Assembly (NCBI GenBank): GCA_029959615.1 | Contig: JASCOD010000011.1 | Coordinates: 1-64,000, forward strand | Reading direction: 5' to 3' | Source of the DNA: Flavobacteriaceae bacterium PS02338 | GTDB taxonomy: Bacteria; Bacteroidota; Bacteroidia; Sphingobacteriales; Sphingobacteriaceae | Length of the DNA stretch: 64,000 nucleotides | Shown here: in pieces, positions 23,759-32,583 of the stretch | Position numbering within the stretch: position 1 is the stretch's first letter | Layout of the letters: every line of letters begins with the position of its first letter | Program-made: the position numbers and the translations under genes | The notes under the pieces: model-generated | Told to the model about the DNA's origin: nothing | Databases searched by the model: none | Seen by the model: only the letters and a program-made list of their open reading frames with translations

Positions 23759-24006
23759 CACGAATATTTTTCAGTTAAGCGATCTGTAAGCTCTTTTTTG
23801 TAATCGAAGTCTTTAGGTAGTTTAAAAGCTCCCTTCAAAGATTTAACTGTTGGAGTTAACCCTTCGTCATTATCGTTATCTTCATTAACTACGGCTTTAA
23901 GATAGTTCTCAATTAAATCCGAAAGACTCCTCTCTTTCTTACGAGCATAATTCTTAGCCTTTTCTATTACAGATTGTTCTATCGTTAAAGTGAGTTTCGT
24001 ATTCAT
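23758..24006 (-). CDS. DUF6364-type antitoxin (toxin-antitoxin pair 1)
   Basis: An 82-residue protein starting MNTKLTLTIEQSVIEKAKNY, with the ribbon-helix-helix-like beginning (KLTLTIEQSVIEKAKNYARKKERSLSDLIENYLKAV) of DUF6364 antitoxins. The C-terminal half (SLKGAFKLPKDFDYKKELTDRL) would bind and block the toxin. It is translationally coupled to the PIN gene. It probably represses its own promoter. A near-consensus -7 element (TATCTTTA) lies 20 nt upstream of the ATG. Confidence 0.8.
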   Translation of the reverse strand: MNTKLTLTIEQSVIEKAKNYARKKERSLSDLIENYLKAVVNEDNDNDEGLTPTVKSLKGAFKLPKDFDYKKELTDRLTEKYS

Positions 24007-24136
24007 AGCAATTGCCGCTTTGCATAAAGATACAAAATATTTTTAATACGTGTGATATTTACTTATTGTATACGTGTTTTTTCTGTTGAAAAGTAAATTG
24101 TCACCTGTGCAGAAAATAGTGCCGTTTTCGACTTAA

Positions 24137-25090
24137 TTAAATAGATGATCTCCCTTCAAAAAAAGCCAAAGTATCTTGTTTGTCTTGTTGTAGTTGTATT
24201 TTTAATGCGTCTAATCCGGTAAATTTTACATCGTGCCTTAAAAAAGCCAAGAAATTCATCTTGATATTCTGTCCGTAAATTTCTCTGTCGAAATCAAAGA
24301 TGTTCACTTCGATGTTTCGAGTCATGCCATTAATAGTAGGGCGTTGACCGATGTAGGCCATTCCTCTGTAGATCTCTGGTTTTTTTTCTTCGCCCATTTC
24401 AACCGTCACCGCATAAATGCCATCACTTGGAATAAGTTTATAGGTTTCAGATACGAAGATGTTAGCAGTAGGAAAACCAATGGTTCTACCAATTTTATCA
24501 CCTTTAATTACTGGCCCATAAATAGAAAAGGCATAACCTAAATATTCGTTTGCCAAGGCTACATCGCCATCTAATAACGCTTTTCTAATTTTGGTAGAGC
24601 TTACGGCAACGTCGTTAATATCTTGCTCCGGAATTTCTTCAACTTCGTACCCATGTATGGTTGCATTTTCTGCCAAAGTTTGGATGTTGCCTAACCTGTC
24701 TTTACCAAAACGGTGGTCGTAACCGATGATGATTTTTTTTGTGCCAATGGCATCGACTAAAATCTTTTGGATGTACTCTTCTGCACTTAAATTGGAGAAA
24801 TCTCTCGTGAATGGACTGATAATTAAATGGTCTACACCTAAGCTGGCTAATATTTGAGCCTTCTCGTCAACGGTATTGATCATCTTCAAGTCTTGGTTTT
24901 CTGGATCGATAATCATCCGCGGGTGCGGGAAAAAAGTAAGCAAAACAGTTTCTCCGCCAGATGATTTTGCCAGTTCGCATAGCCTTTTGATAATTTTCTG
25001 GTGGCCAAAATGTACACCATCAAAAGTTCCAATGGTAACTACCGCATTAGCTAATTTCTTAAACTCCGAAAGTTGAGTATATATTTTCAA
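24137..25090 (-). CDS. ribF: Bifunctional riboflavin kinase / FMN adenylyltransferase
   Basis: RibF makes FMN from riboflavin and then FAD. Of 317 residues the N-terminal nucleotidyltransferase domain has VVTIGTFDGVHFGHQKII (residues 18-35) and the ISSTK-like block VAVSSTKIRKAL (about 160). The C-terminal flavokinase domain has GDKIGRTIGFPTANI (about 197-211) and MNFLAFLRHDVKF. The start is TTG at 25090: no ATG occurs before the conserved VTIGTFDG motif. It ends the minus-strand run that begins at ftsX, 91 nt after yitT. Confidence 0.95.
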   Translation of the reverse strand: MKIYTQLSEFKKLANAVVTIGTFDGVHFGHQKIIKRLCELAKSSGGETVLLTFFPHPRMIIDPENQDLKMINTVDEKAQILASLGVDHLIISPFTRDFSNLSAEEYIQKILVDAIGTKKIIIGYDHRFGKDRLGNIQTLAENATIHGYEVEEIPEQDINDVAVSSTKIRKALLDGDVALANEYLGYAFSIYGPVIKGDKIGRTIGFPTANIFVSETYKLIPSDGIYAVTVEMGEEKKPEIYRGMAYIGQRPTINGMTRNIEVNIFDFDREIYGQNIKMNFLAFLRHDVKFTGLDALKIQLQQDKQDTLAFFEGRSSI

Positions 25091-25099
25091 AACGAATAA

Positions 25100-25170
25100 T
25101 CTTTTTTTCTAACCACATAGATACATAGCTTTTTTAAGCTACTAAGTAGAATTCTATGTGTCTATATGTT
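25100..25170. repeat. Imperfect palindrome between yitT and ribF
   Basis: The arms aaccacatagatacatag (about 25110-25128) and ctatgtgtctatatg (about 25154-25168) pair with a few mismatches around an inner hairpin agctttttt-aagct. It could attenuate yitT readthrough into ribF, or be a dispersed repeat. Confidence 0.5.
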
Positions 25171-25181
25171 TCATTTAAATT

Positions 25182-26048
25182 TTAATGGAAAGCCTGACGT
25201 TTAACTACGCCGCCTTTTAAATCAGCAATTTGTTGTTGTACTACAAACGCATTTGGATCAATTTCGTTTACTTTATCTTGCAGTTTGCTCAGCTCGAGCT
25301 TGGTCACTACGGTATAAATAATGTCGATGTCTTTTTTCTGCAAGTAACCACCTTCGCCTTTATAAATGGTTACGCCGCGTTTCATATCGTTAATGATAAA
25401 AGCTTTAATGGTTTCATTCTCTTCAGAAATAATGGTGACACCAGTGTAGGCTTCTAAGCGATTTACAATAAAATCGATGGTGTTGGTTGCCGATAAATAG
25501 GTTAGTATTGCGTAAAGTGCAGTATCAATGTTGATGAAATAAGCCGCAAAAAGGAAAATCACGATGTTAAGCATGAAAATGATGTTGCCCACAGTTAGCT
25601 GGCTATTTCTGCTGATGTACAAAGCTAAAACTTCGGTGCCATCAATTACACAACCGCCACGCATGGCTAATCCAATACCGCCTCCCAAGAAAAATCCGCC
25701 AAAGAAAGCGACTAAAACTTTCTCATGAGTAATAGGTTGGAAGGGAATGAAAATTAAGCCTAAAGACAGCGCTGTAATCGCTATAGCCGTTTTAAAAGCG
25801 AAAAGACTGCCTATTTGTTTGTATCCTAGGATGATAAAAGGAATATTAATGACGATAATGAGGTAAGATAAATTCCAGCCAGTAAGCGTGCTAACTAATA
25901 ATGAAATGCCTGTTACGCCGCCATCAATAAAATGTTCTGGCATTAAAAAACTTTTCAATCCAAAACAGGCCGAAACCACGCCAAGGCACATGAAAAGAAT
26001 TTCTCTAGCTTGACGTATCCTATCTGCTTGTTTTGTCGCTTGTGTCAT
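25182..26048 (-). CDS. YitT-family membrane protein (DUF161 + DUF2179)
   Basis: A 288-residue protein with five or six helices in residues 17-190, including the family motifs FIDGGVTGISLL and MRGGCVIDGTEVLAL, and a soluble C-terminal DUF2179 domain (GVTIISEENETIKAFIINDM onward, about 202-285). The function of YitT proteins is not established. The ATG overlaps the truB stop by 4 bases, so the two are translationally coupled in the ftsX-ribF cluster. Confidence 0.9.
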   Translation of the reverse strand: MTQATKQADRIRQAREILFMCLGVVSACFGLKSFLMPEHFIDGGVTGISLLVSTLTGWNLSYLIIVINIPFIILGYKQIGSLFAFKTAIAITALSLGLIFIPFQPITHEKVLVAFFGGFFLGGGIGLAMRGGCVIDGTEVLALYISRNSQLTVGNIIFMLNIVIFLFAAYFINIDTALYAILTYLSATNTIDFIVNRLEAYTGVTIISEENETIKAFIINDMKRGVTIYKGEGGYLQKKDIDIIYTVVTKLELSKLQDKVNEIDPNAFVVQQQIADLKGGVVKRQAFH

Positions 26049-26782
26049 AACGATGAGCCTTCGATATTTAATTTTGCTTCTTCTTTTTTATTACGAAGAT
26101 AAGCAATCAAATCTGTGAGCTCATAGGCATTGCTTAATAAAAAGTTACCGCTTCTAGTGCGTGTCAGTTTAGACATGTACGCCCCGTTATTTAGTGCTTT
26201 GCCAAAATCGGAAACTAATGAACGAATGTAGGTGCCCTTACTGCAAACCACTCTAAAATCAACCTCTGGTAAAGCTATTCTAGTAATCTCAAATTCATTA
26301 ACGGTTATAAAACGTTTTTTCAGTTCTACTTCTTCACCCAAACGAGCTTTTACGTACAAGCGTTCACCATTTACTTTCACTGCAGAATGCGCTGGCGGAT
26401 ATTGTGAAATGTCTCCTTTAAATTGTTCGGTGGCAACGTAGATTTGCTCTTCTGTGATTTGCGAAAAATCAAAAGTCGAATCAACTTCAGTCTCCATGTC
26501 GTAGGACGGCGTAGTAGCACCCAATACCAAAGTTCCGGTGTATTCTTTTTCTTCCGCTTGGAAGGTGTCAATTTTCTTGGTTAATTTTCCAGTACAGATA
26601 ATCAATAACCCTGTTGCCAAAGGGTCTAAAGTGCCAGCATGGCCAACCTTTAGTTTCTGTGGTTTTAATGAGTTGCGGATTTTTCCAACAACATCAAAAG
26701 AGGTCCATTTATAAGGTTTATTAATGAGCAGTAGTTCGCCTTCTGCAAAGTTGAATTCTGGAAATGTGGTGTTTTCTTGCAA
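26045..26782 (-). CDS. truB: tRNA pseudouridine(55) synthase TruB
   Basis: TruB forms pseudouridine 55 in the T-loop of tRNAs. The 245-residue protein has LLINKPYKWTSFDVVGKIR (18-36), the catalytic motif GHAGTLDPLATGLL with Asp53, and CSKGTYIRSLVSDFGKAL (about 180-197). It is slightly short because it lacks a long C-terminal PUA domain, as is usual in Bacteroidetes. It overlaps yitT by 4 bases and follows uppP by 30 nt. Confidence 0.96.
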   Translation of the reverse strand: MQENTTFPEFNFAEGELLLINKPYKWTSFDVVGKIRNSLKPQKLKVGHAGTLDPLATGLLIICTGKLTKKIDTFQAEEKEYTGTLVLGATTPSYDMETEVDSTFDFSQITEEQIYVATEQFKGDISQYPPAHSAVKVNGERLYVKARLGEEVELKKRFITVNEFEITRIALPEVDFRVVCSKGTYIRSLVSDFGKALNNGAYMSKLTRTRSGNFLLSNAYELTDLIAYLRNKKEEAKLNIEGSSL

Positions 26783-26812
26783 CTGGATTTAATTAGGCCG
26801 CAAATTTACGGA

Positions 26813-27607
26813 TTAAATGATGGATAATTCGTGGCCCGAAAGTAATAAAACCAAGATGATTAAGCCTACCACAATACGGTACCATCCAAATGCTTTGAAA
26901 CCATGTTTGGTAAGGATGTTGATGAATGTTTTAATGGCAATAATCGCAACAATAAAACCAACTACGTTACCAATAATTAGCAGGTTAATTTCATCACCAG
27001 AAAAAGTATGGCCTTCTTTTAGGAACTTGTATAGTTTCACAACAGAAGCGCCCAACATCATTGGTATAGCTAAGAAAAAGGAAAATTCGGCAGCAGCCTT
27101 ACGGGTAAGGTTTTGCGTCATTGCGCCAACAATTGTGCTTGCAGAGCGAGATGTGCCAGGTATTAAAGCCAAACATTGGTAAAGACCAATAATTAAAGAT
27201 TGCTTGTAGCTGATTTCGTCTGAGTTGTCAATTTGCGGCTTATTGAACCATTTATCAACAAAAAGAAGTATCACCCCACCAATAACTAACATTACAGCAA
27301 CCATTAACGGACTTTCTAACAAAGAGTCGATAAAGTCATTTAGTACGAGCCCTAAAATTGAAGCTGGTATAGCAGCTACCACCAATTTGTAATAGAAGTT
27401 TAACGATTTGAAAAAGCGTTTAAAATACAATACCAAAACCGATAAGATGGTGCCGAGTTGGATAACTATGGTAAAAAGCTTCACAAAAGGAGTGGGCTCC
27501 ATATTCATCAAGGCCGTTCCAATAATCATGTGGCCTGTAGAAGAAACAGGCAAAAACTCGGTTAATCCTTCAATAATAGCAAGGATAATTGCTTGTAGAT
27601 AGTTCAT
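26813..27607 (-). CDS. uppP: Undecaprenyl-diphosphatase UppP (BacA)
   Basis: UppP dephosphorylates undecaprenyl diphosphate so that the lipid carrier can be reused in cell-wall synthesis; overproduction gives bacitracin resistance. The 264-residue membrane protein has both active-site motifs, EGLTEFLPVSSTGH (13-26) and PGTSRSAST (about 149-157), and about eight helices. It lies in the ftsX - DUF3098 - uppP - truB - yitT - ribF order, interrupted upstream by a toxin-antitoxin pair. Confidence 0.96.
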   Translation of the reverse strand: MNYLQAIILAIIEGLTEFLPVSSTGHMIIGTALMNMEPTPFVKLFTIVIQLGTILSVLVLYFKRFFKSLNFYYKLVVAAIPASILGLVLNDFIDSLLESPLMVAVMLVIGGVILLFVDKWFNKPQIDNSDEISYKQSLIIGLYQCLALIPGTSRSASTIVGAMTQNLTRKAAAEFSFFLAIPMMLGASVVKLYKFLKEGHTFSGDEINLLIIGNVVGFIVAIIAIKTFINILTKHGFKAFGWYRIVVGLIILVLLLSGHELSII

Positions 27608-27626
27608 TTATTAAAACGATGGTTTA

Positions 27627-28013
27627 CTAGTCCCATTCCAGTTGTATTTTGTATTTGTCCATTTGATTATCTTTCGATAATAATGTTAGATTTTCTGAAA
27701 TGGCTTGTGATATGATTAGCCTATCAAATGGGTCTTTGTGATGAGGCTCTAAGTCTAATAATTTTATTAAGTGTAGTTCGCTAATTTCAATTGTTTCAAT
27801 CTGATTTCTTTTAGCAAATTCGAATAATTCGTCAAGTTCAATATCCAGTTCGAGTTTGCCTAACTGCAATTTTATGGTAATTTCCCAAAAAGACGCAATA
27901 CTGATGTAGCAAGACTGGTTAATGTTGTTAATTTTAGAAATAATGTTTGGCGGTAATTGCTTATTTCCCTCTACAAACCATAGGAAGGTATGGGTGTCTA
28001 ATAAGTACGCCAT
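27627..28013 (-). CDS. PIN-domain toxin, VapC-like (toxin-antitoxin pair 2)
   Basis: A 128-residue PIN protein: the first Asp is in MAYLLDTHTFLWF (residue 6), the central Glu in ISIASFWEITIKLQLGKLEL (about residue 44), and the second acidic group in LEPHHKDPFDRLIISQA (about 93-103). This is the layout of VapC-type toxins paired with DUF2281 antitoxins. Its start overlaps the antitoxin stop by one base (TAATG). The pair sits between DUF3098 and uppP, inside an otherwise housekeeping cluster. Confidence 0.88.
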   Translation of the reverse strand: MAYLLDTHTFLWFVEGNKQLPPNIISKINNINQSCYISIASFWEITIKLQLGKLELDIELDELFEFAKRNQIETIEISELHLIKLLDLEPHHKDPFDRLIISQAISENLTLLSKDNQMDKYKIQLEWD

Positions 28014-28216
28014 TATTGATATTCCGAAAATATGTCCAAAGGTTCATCGAAATCATCTGATAGCCTAATCTTTCCTTTGGCATAACCAAACTCACGAGAT
28101 TTTAATTTCGGCTTTTTAGTTGTCTTTGTTTTTAAAAACGCTACAAAATCGGCAACTTCCTGTCTCAAGTGTGCAGGTAGAGATTCGATTTCCATCTGTA
28201 ATTTCGCAGCTGTCAT
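28013..28216 (-). CDS. DUF2281 antitoxin (toxin-antitoxin pair 2)
   Basis: A 67-residue protein starting MTAAKLQMEIESLPAHLRQE, matching DUF2281 antitoxins: an N-terminal helix pair (ESLPAHLRQEVADFVAFLK) and a C-terminal extended tail (FGYAKGKIRLSDDFDEPLDIF) expected to bind the toxin. The start is set at the ATG at 28216. A frame two codons longer would begin inside the -7 element TACATTTG, which ends only 3 nt upstream. The transcript may therefore be leaderless. Confidence 0.85.
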   Translation of the reverse strand: MTAAKLQMEIESLPAHLRQEVADFVAFLKTKTTKKPKLKSREFGYAKGKIRLSDDFDEPLDIFSEYQ

Positions 28217-28219
28217 ACA

Positions 28220-28227
28220 CAAATGTA
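28220..28227 (-). promoter_or_regulatory. -7 element of toxin-antitoxin pair 2, 3 nt from the ATG
   Basis: The minus strand reads TACATTTG, then tgt, then ATG. The match to TAnnTTTG is exact. It gives the pair its own promoter between DUF3098 and uppP. No TTG stands at the -33 position. Confidence 0.6.
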
Positions 28228-28234
28228 ACGATTT

Positions 28235-28462
28235 TTATTTCTTTAAAATGGCGTAAACACCAAATCCAAACCCAAAAAGCACAGTCATTGGGGCAATTAG
28301 TGTTCTTCTAGTATCGTAGATATCTCCATCTGCACCCATCATCAACAAAAAGCCAACCACAACAATTACAATGCTGATGATTAACAATTGATAGTTTTTC
28401 TTGGTAAATACCAATTCTTCTTTTTGATTCTGCGTTGCAGAAGTTGTTTTTTTATCCGACAT
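28235..28462 (-). CDS. DUF3098 family small membrane protein
   Basis: A 75-residue protein with a charged N-terminus and two transmembrane helices (about 28-44 and 58-72). The spacer MGADGDIYDTRRTLIAPMTVLFGFGFG is typical of DUF3098. Its function is unknown. It overlaps the ftsX stop by one base, so it is coupled to ftsX and probably works with the divisome or envelope. Confidence 0.88.
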   Translation of the reverse strand: MSDKKTTSATQNQKEELVFTKKNYQLLIISIVIVVVGFLLMMGADGDIYDTRRTLIAPMTVLFGFGFGVYAILKK

Positions 28463-29340
28463 TATCTATATAGATCGTAAATTTTTAAACGTAAATATTT
28501 GCTTACGGCGAACCAGGTACTGATTGCTGTAATGAAAATGCCAATAGCTATCATGCTGATGAATACCAAGCCGAATTCGCTAAAATTTCTCAAAATGATG
28601 ATTTCTGGCAGCTCTTGTTGAGCGTAGTATAATAATCCTAAAAGGATAATGATTGCAATAAATGAAGCAATAATGCCGTGCAAAGCAGCCACTAAAATAA
28701 ATGGCTGACGGATGAAGTTCTTCGTTGCACCTACCAACTGCATACTTTTAATTAAGAAACGCTGAGAGAAGATAGCCAAACGAATCGTGTTGTTGATCAA
28801 AGCGATAGCGATCACCAATAAGATAGCCGCAAAACCCAATACGATTAAGCTAATGGTATTGATATTTTTATTCACCATGTCAATCAATGAACTTTGGTAA
28901 ACTACTTCTTTTACAATTGGGTCTTTTTCTATGCTTTTTTTAAGTGCATCAATATTTTGGTTGTTGGCGTAATCAGCTTTCAAATAAACATCAATGGTAG
29001 AAAGTAGTGGATTGTAACCTAAGAAATTCACAAAATCCTCACCTAAATCTTTGGTCAAATTATGTTGAGCAACTTCTTTGTTTACGTATTGCGTTTGTTT
29101 AACCGCAATATTGTTGTCTAGATTCTTTTTAAAAGCAAGTACTTCGGTTTCTTTAGCACCCTCATCTACAATAATGTTAAGAACAATATTTTCTTTCACA
29201 TAATTAGATAAGTTTTTGGCGTGTACCAAGATTAAACCTAACATCCCCAACATTAATAATACTAATGCAATGCTGAAAATAGTAGAAATATATACTGTTT
29301 TAGTCTTTTTAGCCGCCTGACTTACTTCAAATTCTTCCAT
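28462..29340 (-). CDS. ftsX: Cell division protein FtsX
   Basis: FtsX is the membrane partner of the FtsE ATPase and controls peptidoglycan hydrolases at the septum. The 292-residue protein has one helix near the N-terminus (about 18-40), a periplasmic domain (about 45-165, with NNIAVKQTQYVNKEVA) and three C-terminal helices (about 170-285). No ftsE is adjacent. It heads the minus-strand cluster that runs to ribF. The start is the ATG at 29340; a near-consensus -7 element (TATTTTCG) lies about 20 nt upstream. Confidence 0.92.
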   Translation of the reverse strand: MEEFEVSQAAKKTKTVYISTIFSIALVLLMLGMLGLILVHAKNLSNYVKENIVLNIIVDEGAKETEVLAFKKNLDNNIAVKQTQYVNKEVAQHNLTKDLGEDFVNFLGYNPLLSTIDVYLKADYANNQNIDALKKSIEKDPIVKEVVYQSSLIDMVNKNINTISLIVLGFAAILLVIAIALINNTIRLAIFSQRFLIKSMQLVGATKNFIRQPFILVAALHGIIASFIAIIILLGLLYYAQQELPEIIILRNFSEFGLVFISMIAIGIFITAISTWFAVSKYLRLKIYDLYR

Positions 29341-29532
29341 ACGTACTTAATTGTTTCTGCGAAAATAAGTAAATGTAACCTAAAACTTAAATTATAAGGC
29401 TATTGTTTTGCATCGATTGAGAAACTGCTAAGTTTAAAGTTGTGAAAATGTCGGTTTAGTTAGATGGAGTTTAACATTCTTTAACGCTAATAGTCCGTAA
29501 GTCTGAAAGCTAGCGAATGCTATGATATTGCA

Positions 29533-29562
29533 TGTTTGATAATTGATGCTTGGATATTGGTT
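29533..29562 (+). repeat. 30-bp dispersed AT-rich repeat, copy 1
   Basis: It differs from 29637-29666 at 2 of 30 positions; the shared end is gcttggatattggtt. A third, inverted copy is at 19473-19500. Confidence 0.7.
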
Positions 29563-29636
29563 ATTTTCTTCCCCGCAGATTTTCGCTGATGTTTACGCAG
29601 ATTTAAGGGAGATTTTGCAGCAGCTATAATATGTAG

Positions 29637-29666
29637 TGTTTGATTATTGGTGCTTGGATATTGGTT
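29637..29666 (+). repeat. 30-bp dispersed AT-rich repeat, copy 2
   Basis: A direct repeat of 29533-29562, 104 bp downstream of it. The two bracket the gcagatttt block. Confidence 0.7.
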
Positions 29667-29747
29667 GTTTACCTGATAACTGGTACCTGAGTACTGATCC
29701 CTAATTCACTCAATCGTAATTCGTAATTCTAAAATCGTAAATTTCCT

Positions 29748-29755
29748 TACCTTTG
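29748..29755 (+). promoter_or_regulatory. -7 element of leuS
   Basis: TACCTTTG is an exact consensus match, 35 nt before the leuS ATG. No T-box or leader peptide is visible between them. Confidence 0.6.
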
Positions 29756-29790
29756 CCCGTTAAATAGCGGAATTTAGAAACAGCATATCA

Positions 29791-32571
29791 ATGGATTATC
29801 AATTTGCAGCCATAGAGCAAAAGTGGCAGAAATACTGGGCAGAAAATCAATCGTTTAAAGCCGAAGCCAATTCAGACAAGCCGAAATACTATGTTTTAGA
29901 CATGTTTCCTTACCCTTCAGGGGCAGGTTTGCACGTTGGTCACCCGCTGGGTTACATTGCTTCAGATATTTTTTCGAGATACAAACGCTTAAAAGGTTAC
30001 AATGTATTGCATCCAATGGGGTACGATTCATTTGGTTTACCTGCTGAACAATATGCTATTCAGACTGGACAACATCCAGCAGTTACAACAGAAACCAATA
30101 TCAATACTTACCGTCGTCAGTTAGACCAAATTGGTTTCTCTTTCGATTGGAGCCGTGAAGTACGTACTAGCGACCCAGCTTATTACAAATGGACGCAGTG
30201 GATTTTCATGCAGTTGTTCAATTCTTGGTATAACCTAGAAACTGATAAGGCAGAGCCGATTTCTACCTTGATTGCTAAATTCAATGAAGCAGGTAGTGCC
30301 GATGTAAAGGCTGCTAAAGATGAAGACACGAGAAACTTCTTGCCAACTGATTGGGCTGCTTTTAGCGAAGAAGAAAAGCAAGTAGAACTATTAAAATATC
30401 GCTTAACTTATTTAAAGGAAAGCACAGTAAACTGGTGCCCTGCTTTGGGTACCGTATTGGCTAACGATGAAGTGAAAGACGGATTTTCTGAGCGTGGTGG
30501 TTTCCCTGTAGAACAAAAGAAAATGATGCAATGGAGTATGAGAATTACTGCTTATGCTGATAGACTTTTGCAAGGTTTAGATACCATCGATTGGCCAGAG
30601 CCTATGAAAGAAATGCAACGCAACTGGATTGGAAAGAGCGTTGGTGCATCGGTTAAATTCAAGGTAGAGAATAGCGAAAAACAAATTGAAGTTTTCACCA
30701 CACGTGTGGATACGATTTTTGGTGTTTCTTATTTGGTGTTGGCGCCAGAGCACGAATGGGTAGCTGAATTGACTACACCTGAGCAAAAAGCTGATATTGA
30801 AAATTATATTGCACAAACTAAAAAGAAATCGGAATTAGACCGCATGGCGGATGCTAAAACTGTTTCTGGTGCTTTCACTGGTACTTATGTAGTTAACCCT
30901 GTAAGTGGCGAGCGTGTACAATTGTGGATTGCTGATTACGTGTTGGCAGGTTACGGTACAGGTGCTGTAATGGGTGTGCCAAGTGGCGACCAACGCGATT
31001 GGTTATTTGCAACACATTTCAATTTGCCAATCATCCAAATTTTGGATGCACAAAAAGACATTAATGTACAAGCTGACCCAACTAAAGAAGGTAAATACAT
31101 CAACTCTGGTTTCATCAACGGAATGGAATACAAAGAAGCTGTTGCTTTTTTAAACCAGTGGTTAGAAGACCAAGGTGTAGGAAAAGCGAAAGTGAATTTC
31201 CGTCAGCGTGATGCTATTTTTGGTCGCCAACGTTATTGGGGCGAGCCAATTCCAGTATATTTTAAAGATGGTTTGCCTTACTTATTGAAAGAAGAGGAAT
31301 TACCATTGTTGTTGCCAGAAATTGATAAATATTTGCCAACTGAAACTGGCGAACCGCCACTTGGCAGAGCCGAAGGTTGGAAATACGAAGATCGTTACGA
31401 GTATGAATTATCCACCATGCCAGGTTGGGCGGGAAGTAGCTGGTACTGGTACCGTTACATGGATGCGCAAAACGACAGCGAGTTTGCTTCAAAAGAAGCG
31501 GTAAATTACTGGAAAGATGTGGATTTGTACATCGGTGGTAATGAGCACGCAACTGGTCACTTGTTGTACAGCCGTTTTTGGAACAAGTTTTTGAAAGATT
31601 TAGGTTTTGTACAAGAAGAAGAGCCTTTCAAAAAGTTGATTAACCAAGGAATGATACAAGGTAGAAGTAACTTTGTTTATCGTGTGGTTGATGAAGAAGG
31701 ACGCGGTACTAATACTTTGGTTTCTGCTGGTTTAAGAAAAGACTACAAAAGCATCGCTTTGCATGTTGACGTAAATATTGTAGAGAATGATGTTCTAGAT
31801 ATAGAGAAATTTAAAGCTTGGAGAGATGAATTTGCAAACGCTGAATTTATCTTAGAAAACGGCAAATACGTTTGTGGTGTAGAAGTTGAAAAGATGTCGA
31901 AATCTAAGTTCAATGTGGTAAACCCAGATGTGTTAATTGCGCAATACGGAGCCGACACTTTGCGTATGTACGAAATGTTCTTAGGTCCGTTAGAGCAAAG
32001 TAAACCTTGGAACACTAACGGAATTGAAGGTGTATTTAAGTTCTTGCGTAAATTCTGGCGTTTGTTCCATAACGAAGCTTGGGAGTTTACCGTAAGCGAT
32101 GCTGAGCCAACCAAAGCAGAGTTGAAAGCATTGCATAAAATCATTAAGAAAGTACAAGATGATGTGGAAAGGTTCTCTTTCAATACATCGGTTTCTAGCT
32201 TTATGATTGCAGTAAACGACCTGACAGATTTGAAATGTAACAAACGAGCAGTTCTACAAGATTTAGTAGTGGTGTTGGCAGCTTATGCGCCGCACATCTG
32301 CGAAGAATTATGGTCGTTGTTGGGCAATAAAGATTTATCTACGGCTCAATTCCCAATTTTCAATCCTAATTACTTGGTAGAAGATGAGTTCGCTTATCCA
32401 ATTTCTATCAACGGTAAAATGAAGATGAACTTGAATTTGAGTCTAACATTAGAGCAAGATGAAGCTACAGTTGCGGTATTAGCTAACGAGCAAGTTCAAG
32501 GATTTTTGAACGGTGCTGCACCTAAAAAAATCATCTTCGTAAAAGGAAAGATTGTAAATATTGTAGTGTAG
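29791..32571 (+). CDS. leuS: Leucyl-tRNA synthetase
   Basis: LeuRS charges tRNA-Leu. The 926-residue class Ia enzyme has the HIGH region PYPSGAGLHVGHPLG (41-55), the CP1 editing domain (VKFKVENSEKQIEVFTTRVDTIFG, GTGAVMGVPSGDQRDW), the zinc-less catalytic insert, WYWYRYMD (about 550), and KMSKSKFN (about 700). The C-terminal anticodon-binding region ends with the expected GAAPKKIIFVKGKIVNIVV. It is complete and monocistronic, followed by two terminator hairpins. Confidence 0.97.
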   Translation: MDYQFAAIEQKWQKYWAENQSFKAEANSDKPKYYVLDMFPYPSGAGLHVGHPLGYIASDIFSRYKRLKGYNVLHPMGYDSFGLPAEQYAIQTGQHPAVTTETNINTYRRQLDQIGFSFDWSREVRTSDPAYYKWTQWIFMQLFNSWYNLETDKAEPISTLIAKFNEAGSADVKAAKDEDTRNFLPTDWAAFSEEEKQVELLKYRLTYLKESTVNWCPALGTVLANDEVKDGFSERGGFPVEQKKMMQWSMRITAYADRLLQGLDTIDWPEPMKEMQRNWIGKSVGASVKFKVENSEKQIEVFTTRVDTIFGVSYLVLAPEHEWVAELTTPEQKADIENYIAQTKKKSELDRMADAKTVSGAFTGTYVVNPVSGERVQLWIADYVLAGYGTGAVMGVPSGDQRDWLFATHFNLPIIQILDAQKDINVQADPTKEGKYINSGFINGMEYKEAVAFLNQWLEDQGVGKAKVNFRQRDAIFGRQRYWGEPIPVYFKDGLPYLLKEEELPLLLPEIDKYLPTETGEPPLGRAEGWKYEDRYEYELSTMPGWAGSSWYWYRYMDAQNDSEFASKEAVNYWKDVDLYIGGNEHATGHLLYSRFWNKFLKDLGFVQEEEPFKKLINQGMIQGRSNFVYRVVDEEGRGTNTLVSAGLRKDYKSIALHVDVNIVENDVLDIEKFKAWRDEFANAEFILENGKYVCGVEVEKMSKSKFNVVNPDVLIAQYGADTLRMYEMFLGPLEQSKPWNTNGIEGVFKFLRKFWRLFHNEAWEFTVSDAEPTKAELKALHKIIKKVQDDVERFSFNTSVSSFMIAVNDLTDLKCNKRAVLQDLVVVLAAYAPHICEELWSLLGNKDLSTAQFPIFNPNYLVEDEFAYPISINGKMKMNLNLSLTLEQDEATVAVLANEQVQGFLNGAAPKKIIFVKGKIVNIVV

Positions 32572-32583
32572 AAGCTAAATAGA

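Larger units (their letters stand above)
29341..29747. other. Divergent ftsX / leuS intergenic region with short repeats
   Basis: About 400 bases without a credible gene. It holds a 30-bp direct repeat (29533-29562, 29637-29666), a gcagatttt-cgctgatg-tttacgcagattt tandem-like block near 29576-29604, and a gtacctgagtac palindrome near 29681-29692. The leuS promoter is at its right end. Confidence 0.6.
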
